Part shown: positions 41,680 to 54,350 of the stretch, piece after piece | Position numbering within the stretch: the first letter of the stretch is position 1 | Layout of the letters: every line of letters starts with the position of its first letter | Assembly: GCA_030180135.1 (NCBI GenBank) | Contig: CM058229.1 | Span: forward strand, 40,017,522 to 40,081,521 | DNA length: 64,000 bases | Reading direction: 5' to 3' | DNA from: Orychophragmus violaceus | Lineage: Eukaryota > Streptophyta > Magnoliopsida > Brassicales > Brassicaceae | Translations under genes and position numbers: made by a program | The notes under the pieces: model-generated | The model's input: only the letters and a program-made list of their open reading frames with translations | Told to the model about the DNA's origin: nothing | Databases searched by the model: none

Positions 41680-43820
41680 CTGGTTTGAATGAAAACCAGA
41701 TTAAATGCAGATATTTTGGAAAATGGGACCATCTGTATTTATTCATCATTCATATTTTTGATACATAACAAAAATAATAATACTAAAATAAGTTGAACTC
41801 CTTGCAGAAATTAAATGCAGTATAAATTAAAGAATAAGAACATGGAAGAAAAGCTTTAAAAATCGTACATTTCACCCATATCTGCATTGCAGTTCTAATT
41901 TTTTTTTTTTTTTTGATTTGCATAAATGTTTTGCATTTATCTAAACTGTCAACATTCAAAGTCATAGTTGAAACGAACTGGGCTAGAAGATGGACATGGG
42001 GTTCACTCTGATTTAAAGTCTTATAGATGTTATTCTCAAGATATAGATGAGAACTAGACTTTTGTAATTCCTCATGCAGGCGTCAACAACGAGTCCAAAA
42101 TAACAGGTTGGCGTGGATCATACTTCTATCCATTAGATCTTTAGCGTTCATTGTACATTATCTCATCGTGTCTTAATCGTTTATTTTAATTCCTTTACGT
42201 CACTCGAAATTAATAATATCATATTGAAAAAGTATGTCAGAAAAGAAGCTAAAACGCCCATGATGTGTCTATGTACAATCACATCTTCGTATCACTTTTG
42301 TAAATATAGTCTGCAAGAAACCATAAATCAATTGAAAATAATAATAACCTTGTTTTTTAGATATTTTCTTAGTAACCTTCATCTTGTCTTCGTGCAAAAT
42401 TTGGGCGAAATCAGTTTCGTGCAAAATTTGGGCGAAATCAGTTTCGTGCAAAATTTGGGCGAAATCAGTTTCGTGCAAATTCAAAAGAAGCCTGAATTTG
42501 AAAATTGATTTCCCCTTATCTTCTCCGCTCTTCCATGGCACCATTTATGCGAACAATGAATTGAGTGAAAGAAAAAAAGAAAAGCTTCCTATGCACCAAA
42601 ATGGCTATCATGATGGTCTCTCTCTTTCTTCATATGTCTTTTATATAGTATGATTTCACTTTTTCACCTGTTCTACTAAAGTAACCATGTGATGACACGT
42701 TATACGGAGTTTGAATGGACGGATTAATCGTCAAATAATAAAGACTGTCACGTAAGGTCACACAATATTAATTATGAATATATTGTGAAGAGACGTAGGA
42801 GACAGGTAATAGTAGGCTACTGACATCAGCACAATCAAATAGTTGGATACAAAATTCTTTTGAACTGTTGGTCTATCTTAGTAACTAATTAAATCTTTTA
42901 ACTTTATTTAAAAAAAAATCTCAAGTAAAACAAATATTTTCTTTTATGTTTTCTCCATCGTTTTTTTTTCATTGGTGGCTATTCAGTTTTACCCACTTTA
43001 AAAAATTGTGAACTTTTGTTTGTTTCCTTTTCCAACTTATTGTCAAATTCATCATAGTTCCCTACGTATATGAATAAAAAAAAAAATAGAGAAAACAAGA
43101 GGAAGGTTACTAAAAAAAGATCTAAAAAGTAAAGTTATTATTATTATCCATTGGTTTATGGTTCCTTGCATACTATATTTACAAAATGGATACGAAGATG
43201 TGATTGCACATAAACTCAACATAGGCATTTTAACTTCTTTTCTGACATTTTTTTTTTTCAAAATGATATGATTAATTTCAATTGACGTAAAGGAAATAAA
43301 ATCGACGGTTAGGACGAGATGAGAGAATGTACAATGAACGGTAAAGATCTAATGGACAAAAGTAGGACCCACGCCAGCTTTTTATTTTTGACTCGTTGTT
43401 GACGCCTGCATGAGGAATTACACAAGTTCAATTTTCATCCATATCTTGAGAATAACATCTATATGACTTTAAATAAGAATGAATCTCATGTCCAGCTTCT
43501 AGCCCAGTTCGTTTCAACTATGGCTTTGAATGTGAGACATTTTAGGTAAATGCAAAATATTTATTCATATAAAAAATAAATAAAAATAAAAATTAGATCT
43601 GCAATGCAAATGATATGGGTGAAATGTATGATTTTAAAAACTTTTCTTCCATATTCATATTCTTTAATTTGTACTACATTTAATTTCTGCATGCAGTTCA
43701 ACTTATTTACTAATATTTTTTATACTGAATTAAAAATGTGAATGGTGAATAAATACATATGGTCTCATTTTGCAGAATAAATGCAGATATCCTGCATTTA
43801 ATCTGGTTTCCATTCAAACC
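41680..43820. repeat. Large imperfect inverted repeat (arms about 0.7 kb, loop about 0.7 kb)
   Basis: Left arm 41680-42393 pairs with right arm 43090-43820. Matching landmarks from outside in: AACCAGATTAAATGCAG with CTGCATTTAATCTGGTTT; GAACTGGGCTAGAAG with CTTCTAGCCCAGTTC; CTCATGCAGGCGTCAACAAC with GTTGACGCCTGCATGAGG; ACAATCACATCTTCGTATC with GATACGAAGATGTGATTG; and AGTAACCTTC with GAAGGTTACT. Arms look roughly 75-80% identical. No transposase, TIR signature or target duplication was found. The loop holds a 27-bp tandem repeat. Confidence 0.75.
42390..42478. repeat. 27-bp tandem repeat, just over three copies
   Basis: The unit starts CGTGCAAAATTTGGGCGAAA and is repeated exactly three times. 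Because 27 is a multiple of three it stays open in several frames (plus strand FVQNLGEIS repeated). A short frame across it at 42224-42508 is probably fortuitous. Confidence 0.85.
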
Positions 43821-43940
43821 CTATAGGCTTTGAATGTTGGGAAAACTAGGTAAATGAAGAACATTTCATGTAGATAAAAAAATTAAAAAATTAAAAATTA
43901 GATCTACAATGTAGATGTGGGTGAAATTTAATCCATATCT
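43524..43940. repeat. Direct repeat beside the right arm of the inverted repeat
   Basis: 43531-43640 (GGCTTTGAATGTGAGACATT ... AAAAATTAGATCTGCAATG) recurs diverged at 43829-43940 (GGCTTTGAATGTTGGGAAAA ... AAAAATTAGATCTACAATG). The second copy lies just outside the hairpin arm. Confidence 0.6.
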
Positions 43941-44319
43941 TCAACCTTTCTCTGCTAACCCTAAATCCGCTGTCTAAGATTTCTTAAGCGTGATAAACGT
44001 TGTTCTACCTTGTTCATCTGACAATCTCATCCAGATGATTCATCTTAATGGTTCATTCAAATGTTCCATTTAAACGATGCTTGTTTCAATTTTCAAATGT
44101 TCATATAGATGGAGCATTTGAATGAATCTTTGTTTGTGTGCTTAGTTTTTATAAATCTTTATCTCCATCTAAATGAATTCAATAATGATAAAATATCCAT
44201 ACTTTGACTTAATTAATCCTAGTTAATCATATTTAATCATAATCGTAGCCATACAAATTTTAATTATTAGTCTAAAATATATTGAGATCTATATATTTTT
44301 TTAAAATTATTATTTTGTT

Positions 44320-44645
44320 ATTTTGCGGTTTTGAAGAGAAACTATGATTTTATGGTTTTATTGAATAAATGTGTCTTTGAAAAAACGTGATTTAATGGTT
44401 TTAGCGGAAAACATGATTTACAGTTTTTGCAAGAAAACGTGATTTACGGTTTTGGCGAAAAACACAATTTTATGGTTTTGGCGGGAAAACGCGATTTTGC
44501 GGTTTTAATTGGAAAACAATTTTATGTTTTTGATGGGAAAACGAGATTTCGCAGCTTTCACAGGAAAACACGATTTTGTGAGTTTTGGCGGGAAACTGCG
44601 TTTTTGCGGCTTCGCAAGAAAACATGTTTGGTTTTAACTGATTTA
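44320..44645. repeat. Degenerate tandem repeat with E2F-like sites
   Basis: About ten units of roughly 30-33 bp on the pattern GGTTTTGGCGGGAAAACGCG then ATTTT. TTTGGCGGGAAA, a perfect match to the canonical plant E2F site, occurs near 44477 and 44585; the other units have one to three changes (TTTTGGCGAAAAAC, TTTTAGCGGAAAAC). The frame at 44427-44660 follows the repeat and is unlikely to be a gene. E2F-site amplification by repeats has been described in Brassica and relatives. Confidence 0.6.
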
Positions 44646-45313
44646 TGGTTTTGGGTTTGAATTTTGATTGTGGGATTTAGGTAATTGATTTGCAGTTTTT
44701 GTTATTCAGAAGGCTACTTCAAATCAGGTTTTAGTTCCAATTTGTGGAGAAGATAAATAAGATCGTACATGTGATGTTAAAAGCAAAGAGAATTGTATAT
44801 GTGCTGCAATTACAATATGGATTGAATGTGTGTGTGTGTGTGTTATCTTATGTATTGTATGTGTCTTTTGTTAAAAAAAAGTTAAGTTGTATTGTACTCT
44901 TTGTTGTAATGTACTATGTTTTGGAATGAAGTGAGTTAAGGATATGACGATTGGCTATTCTTTAACCTTGTTTTAAATGAAGAAGAAGCATAATAAATAA
45001 AAACCAGAGTTCAACACCAATAGCCAGCATATTGATACCAACTTCACAAATAAAATAGTCTCCATGGTAATATTTAAAAAACAAGACGAGCATAGAAGAT
45101 TATAATGTCAAAAGTGTGTATTTCTTTTTTAGGTTGGTTGTGAAATCTCTTATGGAGTTTGGACACTCTTCTTTAGGTCTGTCTCTTCTCTGTTTTGGTG
45201 CAGGTTTTGGTGCTGGAGCCACCATGTTTTACCACAGTTTTGCATGTCTGTGAAGGTTAAAAGAAGATTTCAATCAAATATTCACATATAATAAATAACA
45301 TAACATAACTAGC
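44646..45313. other. Intergenic, no gene seen
   Basis: AT-rich sequence with a short (GT)n tract near 44828-44842. Short frames at 44744-44929 have no recognisable content. Confidence 0.4.
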
Positions 45314-47499
45314 TCATGATAATAAGTTATCACGATAAATTTTGTTTTTTTTTCTTTGTTTAGGCACCTTCTCCCATGATTCAAGTTTACATTTATTGCC
45401 TCGGCATCTTACCTTAGAATTTTGATCCGGTGCTGTCAATATTGTAACATTTTTGCACCTTTTCCACATAGTAATCCCATTGATCGGCCTTAGCACATCT
45501 TCGTAACACTCACTCCATTATAAAGTGGATAAACAATCCAAGACAAATGCTTCTGTTTGTTTTTGTCTTGTCACCTCTCCTAACGCTTTGATTATGTGAG
45601 CACATGGGATTCCACTAAGTTCATATTGCTTGCAAGTACATGAAACATTAGACCAAACATTGACTGTATACTTCCTCCTCCCATGATCTACTTCGTACCA
45701 CCTTCTTCTCGATGGACAAGCCTGGATGATTTTTCTTTCTGAGATCATGCACATCATTAATATGAGGTGGTAAGGATCCTCTATATTTCTGAATCTCATC
45801 ATGACTTTCTTTTCTTTTTCTCATGACATAGCGACTAATAAACTTCAGCAAAACCATAACATGTTTGTAGCGTTTAAGCGTGATAACATTGTTGAAAGAC
45901 TCACTCATGTTGTTCTCCACTACATTTGATTTTAAGCAGTCTTGAAAAAATGCTCTGCAATATCATTTTCAGAAGAAATTAAATCATTTTCAAAAAAATT
46001 AGAATAAAAAACATAGACAAATCTTAAAACTAAAGAAAGTATAGAAATAAGAGTATGAATGACATTACCTTGACCAGTGTTAATACTACTTATTAATAGC
46101 CTCATGAACATTTGCTCTTAGCATCTTCAGTTCTTCAAGCCTATTCTCAAACACTCTTTTGTTGTAAGCCTTAGCAAGTTTCCAATATGTTTTAAGAAGT
46201 TATAGTGATTCACCATACATTTTCCTTAAATTTTACCAAATGTGTCTGGCACACATTCTGTGTTCAACGGTTGGACACACCAAAGATATGACACTTATTA
46301 ACCCTTTTTGTTGGTCTGAAACCAATGTAGTACCATTATCGCTACCAAAATCTTAATCAGCTTGTAGTAGTTCTAGAAACCACTCCCAATTAAGTTTATT
46401 CTACACATGACCAATTGCCTAAGAAAGCGGATACATCCCATCATTGGAATCTCGGCCAATAGCATTCAATAACTGACCTTTCATACGCCCTTTGAGATGA
46501 GTTCCATCAAGATGCATTATGTGTCTACAAGCTTTCTTCCACCCACATTTTTGAGCATAGAAACAAACATAAAACTTCTCAAACACTTGTGCCTTTATTC
46601 CAAGTATGATTGTCTATCCAGGATTAGACTCTCGTAACTCAAGCACGTAATCCCACATTCTAGAAAATTTCTCTACATGCTCATCTTCGAGTAACTGGTG
46701 GCATTGCTCACGAGCTCTTTGACATTCTAGCCTAGCCTTAACTACACGAGCCTTCAGTGGTTTTATCCTAAATTCAGTGACAAAGGTATTATCAATTTTC
46801 CTTGTTGTATACAAGCGCACTTTCCCCCTCCATGAACAAGTATGTATCTCCACATAAGTTCTTACCATAAACTGTCCATTAGAGCTGCTATTTATAGATG
46901 CACAAATCCTCCAATTACAGCCGTCTTTATCGCAAATAGCTGCCATTTTTTTTTTCAGACCTCTTGTATATAATGTTTAGCCTCCCTTATATTACATATG
47001 TGTCAACAACCTTTTAAAACTTTCTTTACTTTGGAAAATTTGTCTTAGATTAAATGCAATATTCTCATTATCCAAATCATCATTGTCTGACTCAAATGCA
47101 ATCCCTTGTTCTTCTTTATAAAAATCAATTTCATCTCCATTTGAGTTTTCGTTCTCAGAGTCATCACCAGAACTATCACGATTAACCACCAGTCCTGAAC
47201 CCCTCGAAATTATGATCATGGCTCCTCACAACATATATATCTTTTATTCCTTCGAAGCATATGACAATTTCTTCATCATCATTGTCATCAACCAATTTCT
47301 TTGACTCATCACCTACTACACCTGTCGGGAAATATGAGAAAGAATCAATATTCTCATTATAACCTTCTGCCATTACCATATTTTGAAGATGTGTCATCTT
47401 CAGTACCGCATAATCTACCCGAACAATATGTGTATTTCCACCAAGATAAATCTTATCTTCTCTCCAATATTCACCTGCATGAAGTCTTATATCATACAA
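45314..47499 (-). pseudogene. MULE (MuDR-type) transposase pseudogene
   Basis: Minus-strand blocks in the usual order. 47499-46992 is an N-terminal region with acidic linker (DSSGDDSENENSNGDEIDF) and RQIFQSKESFKRLLTHM. 46946-46614 is the zinc-binding region CDKDGCNWRICAS...HTC. 46530-46250 is the catalytic core with HLDGTHLKGR (first Asp), SDQQKGLISVI (second Asp) and VEHRMCARH. 45800-45590 is the SWIM zinc finger CTCKQYELSGIPCAH. Several stops and frame changes separate the blocks, notably in 46614-45920, so it is inactive. No terminal inverted repeats were found; 47500-47760 contains only leader-like sequence. Confidence 0.85.
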
Positions 47500-48620
<1,121 letters not shown>

Positions 48621-49213
48621 TAAACCTATTACAAGTGTATAAAAAATCTCTTAACATTTGTTGAATTGACTTCCACATGATGATCTTTCCCTAACCATTA
48701 TGAAGCCTAAGGATGAGAAAGAAGAAATGTTAGCAACCAGTTAATGGTGGTCTCAGTTTGAAAAGAAAACAGTAGCATAATTACTAATCAGCAATGAGGT
48801 ATGTACTACTTATGTATTAATTTTAGAGAATGACTACTTCTTTTGTATTATAGAATAAGATAATATTGAACTTGACAGTGTAATCTAATACTCACATGTT
48901 GAGAAATTCAGAATATTTCGTAGCATTTACGCTATAGATAGTGATTGGTCATTGTAATATTTTGGAATCAACAAATGTAACAGAGATTTTTTAAAACCAA
49001 AATCTGGGTCCATATCAACTATTTCTCGAATTACTAATCCCGTTTTTTGGTGTACTACGTGTACTGAAAAAGTGAAAAAGGTTTCTCCAAAGTATTCTCT
49101 TTCTATATTAGATTTTTTTCCTAATCACCAAATTTTTTCATTCATACACTAACTAATAGTATTTAATTGCATTGTTTTATGCTTAATTTAGATTTAAACT
49201 TCATCTTACCATA

Positions 49214-49802
49214 ATGGATCACACAACTAATACCAATTTCATACTACTCGACACCATTGGTAGAAAGAATGTGCCACAATATGCTTCTGACATACTTGGT
49301 GGTTCTTTCGAAGAGATAACAAATATTATACTTTAATTGTATATTTGAATTTCATCACATTTATTTTGATGTATATTACAACTTAATTGGAAGACTTTTG
49401 AGTTTCTAGTTTTTATTATATAGGAGAATGTGGTATATGAGAATGAATATTACAAGTTTGGTAGAGTATGGACCGTGCATGATATCCTTAATGTTGATGA
49501 ACCCATTGATCCTTACATTCAAACCGATACTTTGGGAACCATTATATCTGCTGATAAGGTAAATATAGTTGAATATTCATGTTTTCATAGTTAGTAATTT
49601 ATAATTTACTAGGTTATATTTTTGGATCAAAATAAGTTATATTTATGAATTCTTTTTTTTGATGATCTCAAGATTTCCAATGTCCGCACAATAAGTGATG
49701 AGTCTTGTGATGTCTTTACAACTTCTTCCTCAAAACTTGAAGGTGAAGACATTTATGAGACTAAAGATCCTTATTCAACCAACAAAATAAAAGACTTCCA
49801 AT
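49214..49802 (+). pseudogene. Hypothetical three-exon gene fragment
   Basis: Three coding-like blocks in order. ATG 49214 starts MDHTTNTNFILLDTIGRK, open to about 49336. After an acceptor TATATAG, the block at about 49424-49557 reads ENVVYENEYYKFGRVWTVHD and DILNVDEPIDPYIQTD, ending before GTAAAT. After TCTCAAG, the block from about 49674 reads ISNVRTISDESCDVF and continues to TAA near 49801. Splice-like borders frame blocks 2 and 3, but I see no good donor for block 1. Amino-acid usage looks gene-like; I recognise no domain. It may be a remnant gene or captured exons. Confidence 0.3.
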
Positions 49803-50005
49803 AAGAAGATTACGTTGGAAAATTTGTAAATGTTCTTAAGAAGGAAAAAAACCATTTCAGAAACTAAGGCATTTTATTATTCCCCAATTTTTATTTTTAT
49901 TTTATTGTAGTCTGATAAGCTCTTTAAGTTGTTACTATTTTTAATGATATATATTTATATTTTCGGTTATCTGTTCTTTTAAATCAACATATTTTGGATG
50001 TTAGA

Positions 50006-51293
50006 TGTTGGGGTCAAAAACTCCCTCGACGAAAACAATAGCCGAGAACAAGATCGGACAATCGGACACAGATAAATGGCCGTTTCGGACAAACAAAGTT
50101 TCATATAAATAACCAAGTTAAACGAAATATCGACAACTTCGCTTGAACAACTTATTGAACAAATGGATTCGACGGATACGTTTTAACAGAGCAATCGGAC
50201 AAATGAACCTACCAACAGGGATTACGGGTCAACAAAACATCCGAACGGACAGAAATCGAGCTGAGTAAGCTCGGACCAAGCAGAAGCTGAACCAGCTCGG
50301 AAACCCGAGCTGAACCAGCTCAGACCCGAGCTGAACCAGCTCGGAAATCCGAGCTAAACCAGCTTGAAAGTCCGAGCTGAGCCAGCTCGTAAATCCGAGC
50401 TGAGCCAGCTCGGAAGTTCCAAGCTAAACCAGCTCGGAAATCCGAGCTGAACCAGCTTGGATTTCCCGAGCTAAACCAGCTCGGATCCGAACCCTTCCAT
50501 TCTTATTTCCCAAGCATGATTCATCCCTTTGGAATTCCGAGCTGAATGAATCCCCTGTAAACTTCCCAGCTGGATTGTGCTGAACTTTCCAAACGGACAA
50601 TCAAACATTTGCTAATATGCATAACTTACCGCAATCCATCTTCGGAAACATCGGCTTCTACCTTCCTGGCCGATAACCTGGGCTGACGGACCAAGTTGAA
50701 GTAAATAAGAACTTAGGCCCAAACATACAACGTTTGGATACTCAAGATTTTGGGCCAAATAAGTAGGTTTGCACGCAGACGGGCTCGGATCATCGATTCT
50801 CGGCCCATCCGACGAATATATCAAGCCGCGGAAGATAACCATCGAAGAAAGGAGATAAACTCGAAAAAGTAAAGAAGAAGATATTTCCGAGCCAAAGAAG
50901 AAAATCCGAGATAAATGGTGTAAATCTTAACGGAAAAAGGAAGGAGATAACAATAGGAAGATTTCCGCGAATCTTGCGGAAAATATCCTTGAAGCCGACT
51001 TGCGGCGACTATATATGGAGATAGAAGTCATACGATTTAGATAGAGCGAAAAACCCTAGCATCTAGACTTAGAACTACGAATGGCTTGGTCCCTTTCTAA
51101 GGGGTACGTAGGCAGCCTTTCATAAGGTTCAGCTGTAACATCTTTAACTATTATTCCTTTTACTTCGTTTCCGATTCTTTATATCAATAAAAATATCTTC
51201 CGGATCTCTCTTGTCGTGTTGTTTACATTGAAATTTCTGTTCCCTAAAAAGTTAGCTCTACAAGTTTTGACAGTGCGAATTTCGACTCTCACA
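50006..51293 (+). repeat. 5' LTR of a Tat-type Ty3/gypsy element
   Basis: It starts TGTTGGGGTCAAAAACTCC and ends GACTCTCACA. The following GTTTGGGGGCGTCTGTGGGG is a variant of the TTGGCGCCGTCTGTGGGGA primer-binding region typical of Tat-lineage elements. GGGGTACGTAGGCAGCC near 51103, a phrase of this lineage, lies near the probable transcription start. 50270-50490 is a tandem array of AGCTCGG palindromes. Only the 5' LTR and a gag start are present before the copia insertion at 51829. Confidence 0.75.
50270..50490. repeat. 23-bp tandem array (CCGAGCTGAACCAGCTCGGA)
   Basis: About ten units, each with two arms CCGAGCT/AGCTCGG forming a small inverted repeat, spaced about 23 bp. Variants replace GAGCTGA with GAGCTAA. 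It lies in the U3 side of the Tat LTR. Confidence 0.85.
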
Positions 51294-51363
51294 GTTTGGG
51301 GGCGTCTGTGGGGACATAGAAGTTTCTTACACTTAAAAACCACTGACTAGCGGATCCAAAGAT

Positions 51364-51828
51364 ATGGCTTCCAACGGAGACAGAACAAATCATCCAGTGG
51401 CGATCAACGCTGCAGTAGACGCAGCCGCATCACACGACACCATGAAGGATAACGCTGCGACAGATGCAGCCGCAACTGATGCAATGACAGCCGACGTAGC
51501 GCTATCCGATTTAAAAGTGACGACAGCTGTACTGATGCAAAAACTCAGTATTAGGAGAAGGCAAATACCACGCTCACCGAGCAAGTGGAGAGGCTCGGAA
51601 CAAAAACCATGGAGAACTCGGGCAGTGAAGTTCGGACCAAATATCGTAGGCAACTCAACCTCTCAACACCTGGCGGCTCAACAAGAAACCCTACGCTACG
51701 TCGACCGCGATTTACAAACAAGTGAACAGCCTCCTGCGGACAGATCTAACTCAACAGATCTACAATCACTAATCCGACCAAGAAGGATTACGACAACTAT
51801 CGACGTCGACGGAGAAGATTTCATGGAT
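51364..51828 (+). pseudogene. Tat-type gag N-terminus, cut by a copia element
   Basis: ATG 51364 opens 155 codons (MASNGDRTNHPVAINAAVDA), Ala/Asp-rich then basic, consistent in position and composition with the poorly conserved gag N-terminus of Tat elements. The frame runs into copia LTR at 51829 (last host bases GATGT). The rest of gag and pol are not found in this window. Confidence 0.5.
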
Positions 51829-52524
51829 GTTGTTGGGATTGTGTCCTGAAATCACACTTGTACTCACTCTTGAAGATAGTTGTGTGTCGAGATCAGACAT
51901 TTGTATAATACTGGGTGGTTGCAATGTTTTGCTAGAAGCCTCTTGCAGTCTGTAAGTTGTGGACTTACTGCCAGTATTATATGATCCTATAGGGTCACAC
52001 ACCTAAGCAAACTGGAAGCATAAATATGGGAATGATCATTATGGTAATGATCATGTTGATGTGTATTGGATACACATTGATATTGAGTTTTATAGAGGTG
52101 CGTCGATCGACACAGTGAGTGTGTCGATCGACACAATCCGAGTTTCGAAACTGATGTTCCGATTTCATGACTTAAACGAATTGGAATTAATCCAATGATT
52201 GGTTTAGTCATTCCAGGCCTATATACAGGCTTATATGGTCGACCTGGAACCCTAGCCGTTCAGTTTTCTTTTGCAGAGAAAGCCGAGCCACCTAAACTCA
52301 GTGATCCCAAAATCCGGCATTAGCATCCCTAGTTTCCAGCTTTCTGTGCGTGTGTATCTGGTAGAGGCGAAGCACCTGAGTCGCTGCTGATCTTGATTAC
52401 CAATCCATTCCGCTGCCATCTCTAAGGTAAACACGAGATCAATGATTCAATTAATCAAACCCTAGATCCTAGGCTTAGAACTTGTAGGATTCTGAAAACT
52501 GTTAGAATTGCTCATGTTCCTACA
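51829..52524 (+). repeat. 5' LTR of the copia element
   Basis: It begins TGTTGGGATTGTGTCC and ends GTTCCTACA. It carries palindromes TCGATCGACAC at 52104 and 52125. Near 52231 CCTATATACAGGC could serve as the TATA region. Confidence 0.9.
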
Positions 52525-53718
52525 GTGGTATCAGAGCAGTTAGGGTTTAATCCATTGAATCTGTAGCATGTAATTCAAATATTGATGAATTTGGATAGAT
52601 TAATGCATGCTAGTTTTCGTTTTGATGAAAATTATCTCGGATTTTGTTTCGTATTCAAAACGATGATCGTGTGTTTTCGCATGGTGTCGATCGACACTAA
52701 TCTTGTGTCGGTCGACACACCGCAAAATCACTTATAAAATTTTAGGGTTCCGATCTGAGATCGGATTTCTGTTACCCTACTGTGTCGATCGACACACTGG
52801 GTTGTGTCGGTCGACACAGGCTGTGCGAAAGGATAAATCGGTTCAATTGGATTGACCGGTTATCTCGCATGGTTATGTCGGTTAAATCGGTTCAATTGGA
52901 TTAACTGGTTCAATCAGATTGGACTGGTTATCTCAATTAGTTAAGAACCGATTTAATTGGTTGATTTCGGTTAAATTAGATTTACCGGTTATCGATCCGG
53001 TTCAATTGGATTGAACCGGAAACCAATTTGGTTTTGGTTAGGTTGTGTCGACCGATACAAGGATGTGTCGATCGACACACCACTCGCAGATTTGGTGGTT
53101 GGACCTCAAATTGCGAATACCAAACCAAATCAAATTCCCTGCTCCTAGATTAACTTAAACTTAATGAATCTAGTTGTTTTAATTAACTTAAAAACTTCTT
53201 GGATGCATATTGGATATGCATCATGATTAAAGAGTTCTTTTCCTCAACTAAAAATCAAGTGATCTTGATGTCTTGCCCGATCTTGTCTACTGTCAAGACT
53301 CTTTTCGTTGTTGGATAGTATTGGAGTCCTTGGTATCCACAACTACATGAGTAAGGCAGGTGATCATTGATAGATTTGCAGTGCGACTGTCAATGATCAC
53401 GAGACTGAAGAGATTGGTTTACTTGACTGGGCTATCAGAAGTTCTGGGCTCAGAGACATCAGAGTGGATAAGACATGGATTGTCTTATCTGCGACCAAGA
53501 GTTGTACTGGGTACAATTAGCAATGATTTGCTTACCTAGATAACTAAAGTTTGGGTGATGGCGAGTCGCCCACTCAAATTTCGGTGAAGTAAGGATCTTG
53601 GTTCATTGTATTCATCTGAGGAAACATATTTTGAATACAATGCGAGTTTTCTTATTAGATAAGAATTCTCATTTCTTGAACATTATAACTAAAACCTCTA
53701 CCTCTTTTAATTACAGCT

Positions 53719-54350
53719 ATGTCTGTCCCAACTCACATCAACACTTTCTCGCTAAGATCCTACCTTGAGAAGGACATACTTAATGGATCAAATTTCTTGG
53801 AATGGTATCGGAACCTGAGAATAGTTCTCAGGCAGGAGAACAAGGAATATGTCCTTACAAGAGTTCTCCCCGAGAGGCCACGTTCCAATGCCACGCAGGC
53901 AGACAAGAATGCTTGGGATAAGCATTCTGCTGATGTCAAAGACGTTAATTGTCTAATGCTGGTGACTATGAACTCTGAGCTGCAGAAGCAATATGAGAAC
54001 GTGATGTCACCGATTGAGATGATTAACAGCCTGAAAGCCTTGTTTCAGGAGCAAGCTCGCACAGAGAGATACCAGACGGTTAAATCTCTCATGGATTGCA
54101 AGCTGGCTAAGGACAGTCCAGTGAGTCCTCATGTCCTTAAAATGATGGGTTACATTGATAACCTGGGGAAACTAGACTGTGCCATTAGCCAGAAGTTGGC
54201 CACTAACATGATTCTGCAGTCTTTACCGTCGTGTTTTGATCAGTTCATCATGAACTACAACATGCAAAACATGACTAAGACATTGACTGAGTTGCACGAC
54301 ATGCTAAAGACCGCAGACCGGATTTCAAGAAGGCGACTCCTAATGTACTG
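53719..54350 (+). CDS. Copia gag
   Basis: ATG 53719 (MSVPTHINTFSLRSYLEKD) opens a UBN2-type gag: LNGSNFLEWYRNLRIVLRQE, then ETMKSL-like YQTVKSLMDCKLAKDSPVSP and MILQSLPSCFDQFIMNY, all characteristic of copia capsid. The frame closes at 54348-54350, but the natural continuation DFKKATPNVLMVQGGKK lies one frame over, so a single-base change near 54315 separates gag from the knuckle-protease part. It may be a mutation; copia elements normally keep gag and pol in one frame. Confidence 0.85.

Noticed and set aside
42224..42544. Frames across the 27-bp repeat as a repeat protein gene
   Set aside because: Open on both strands only because the unit length is a multiple of three.
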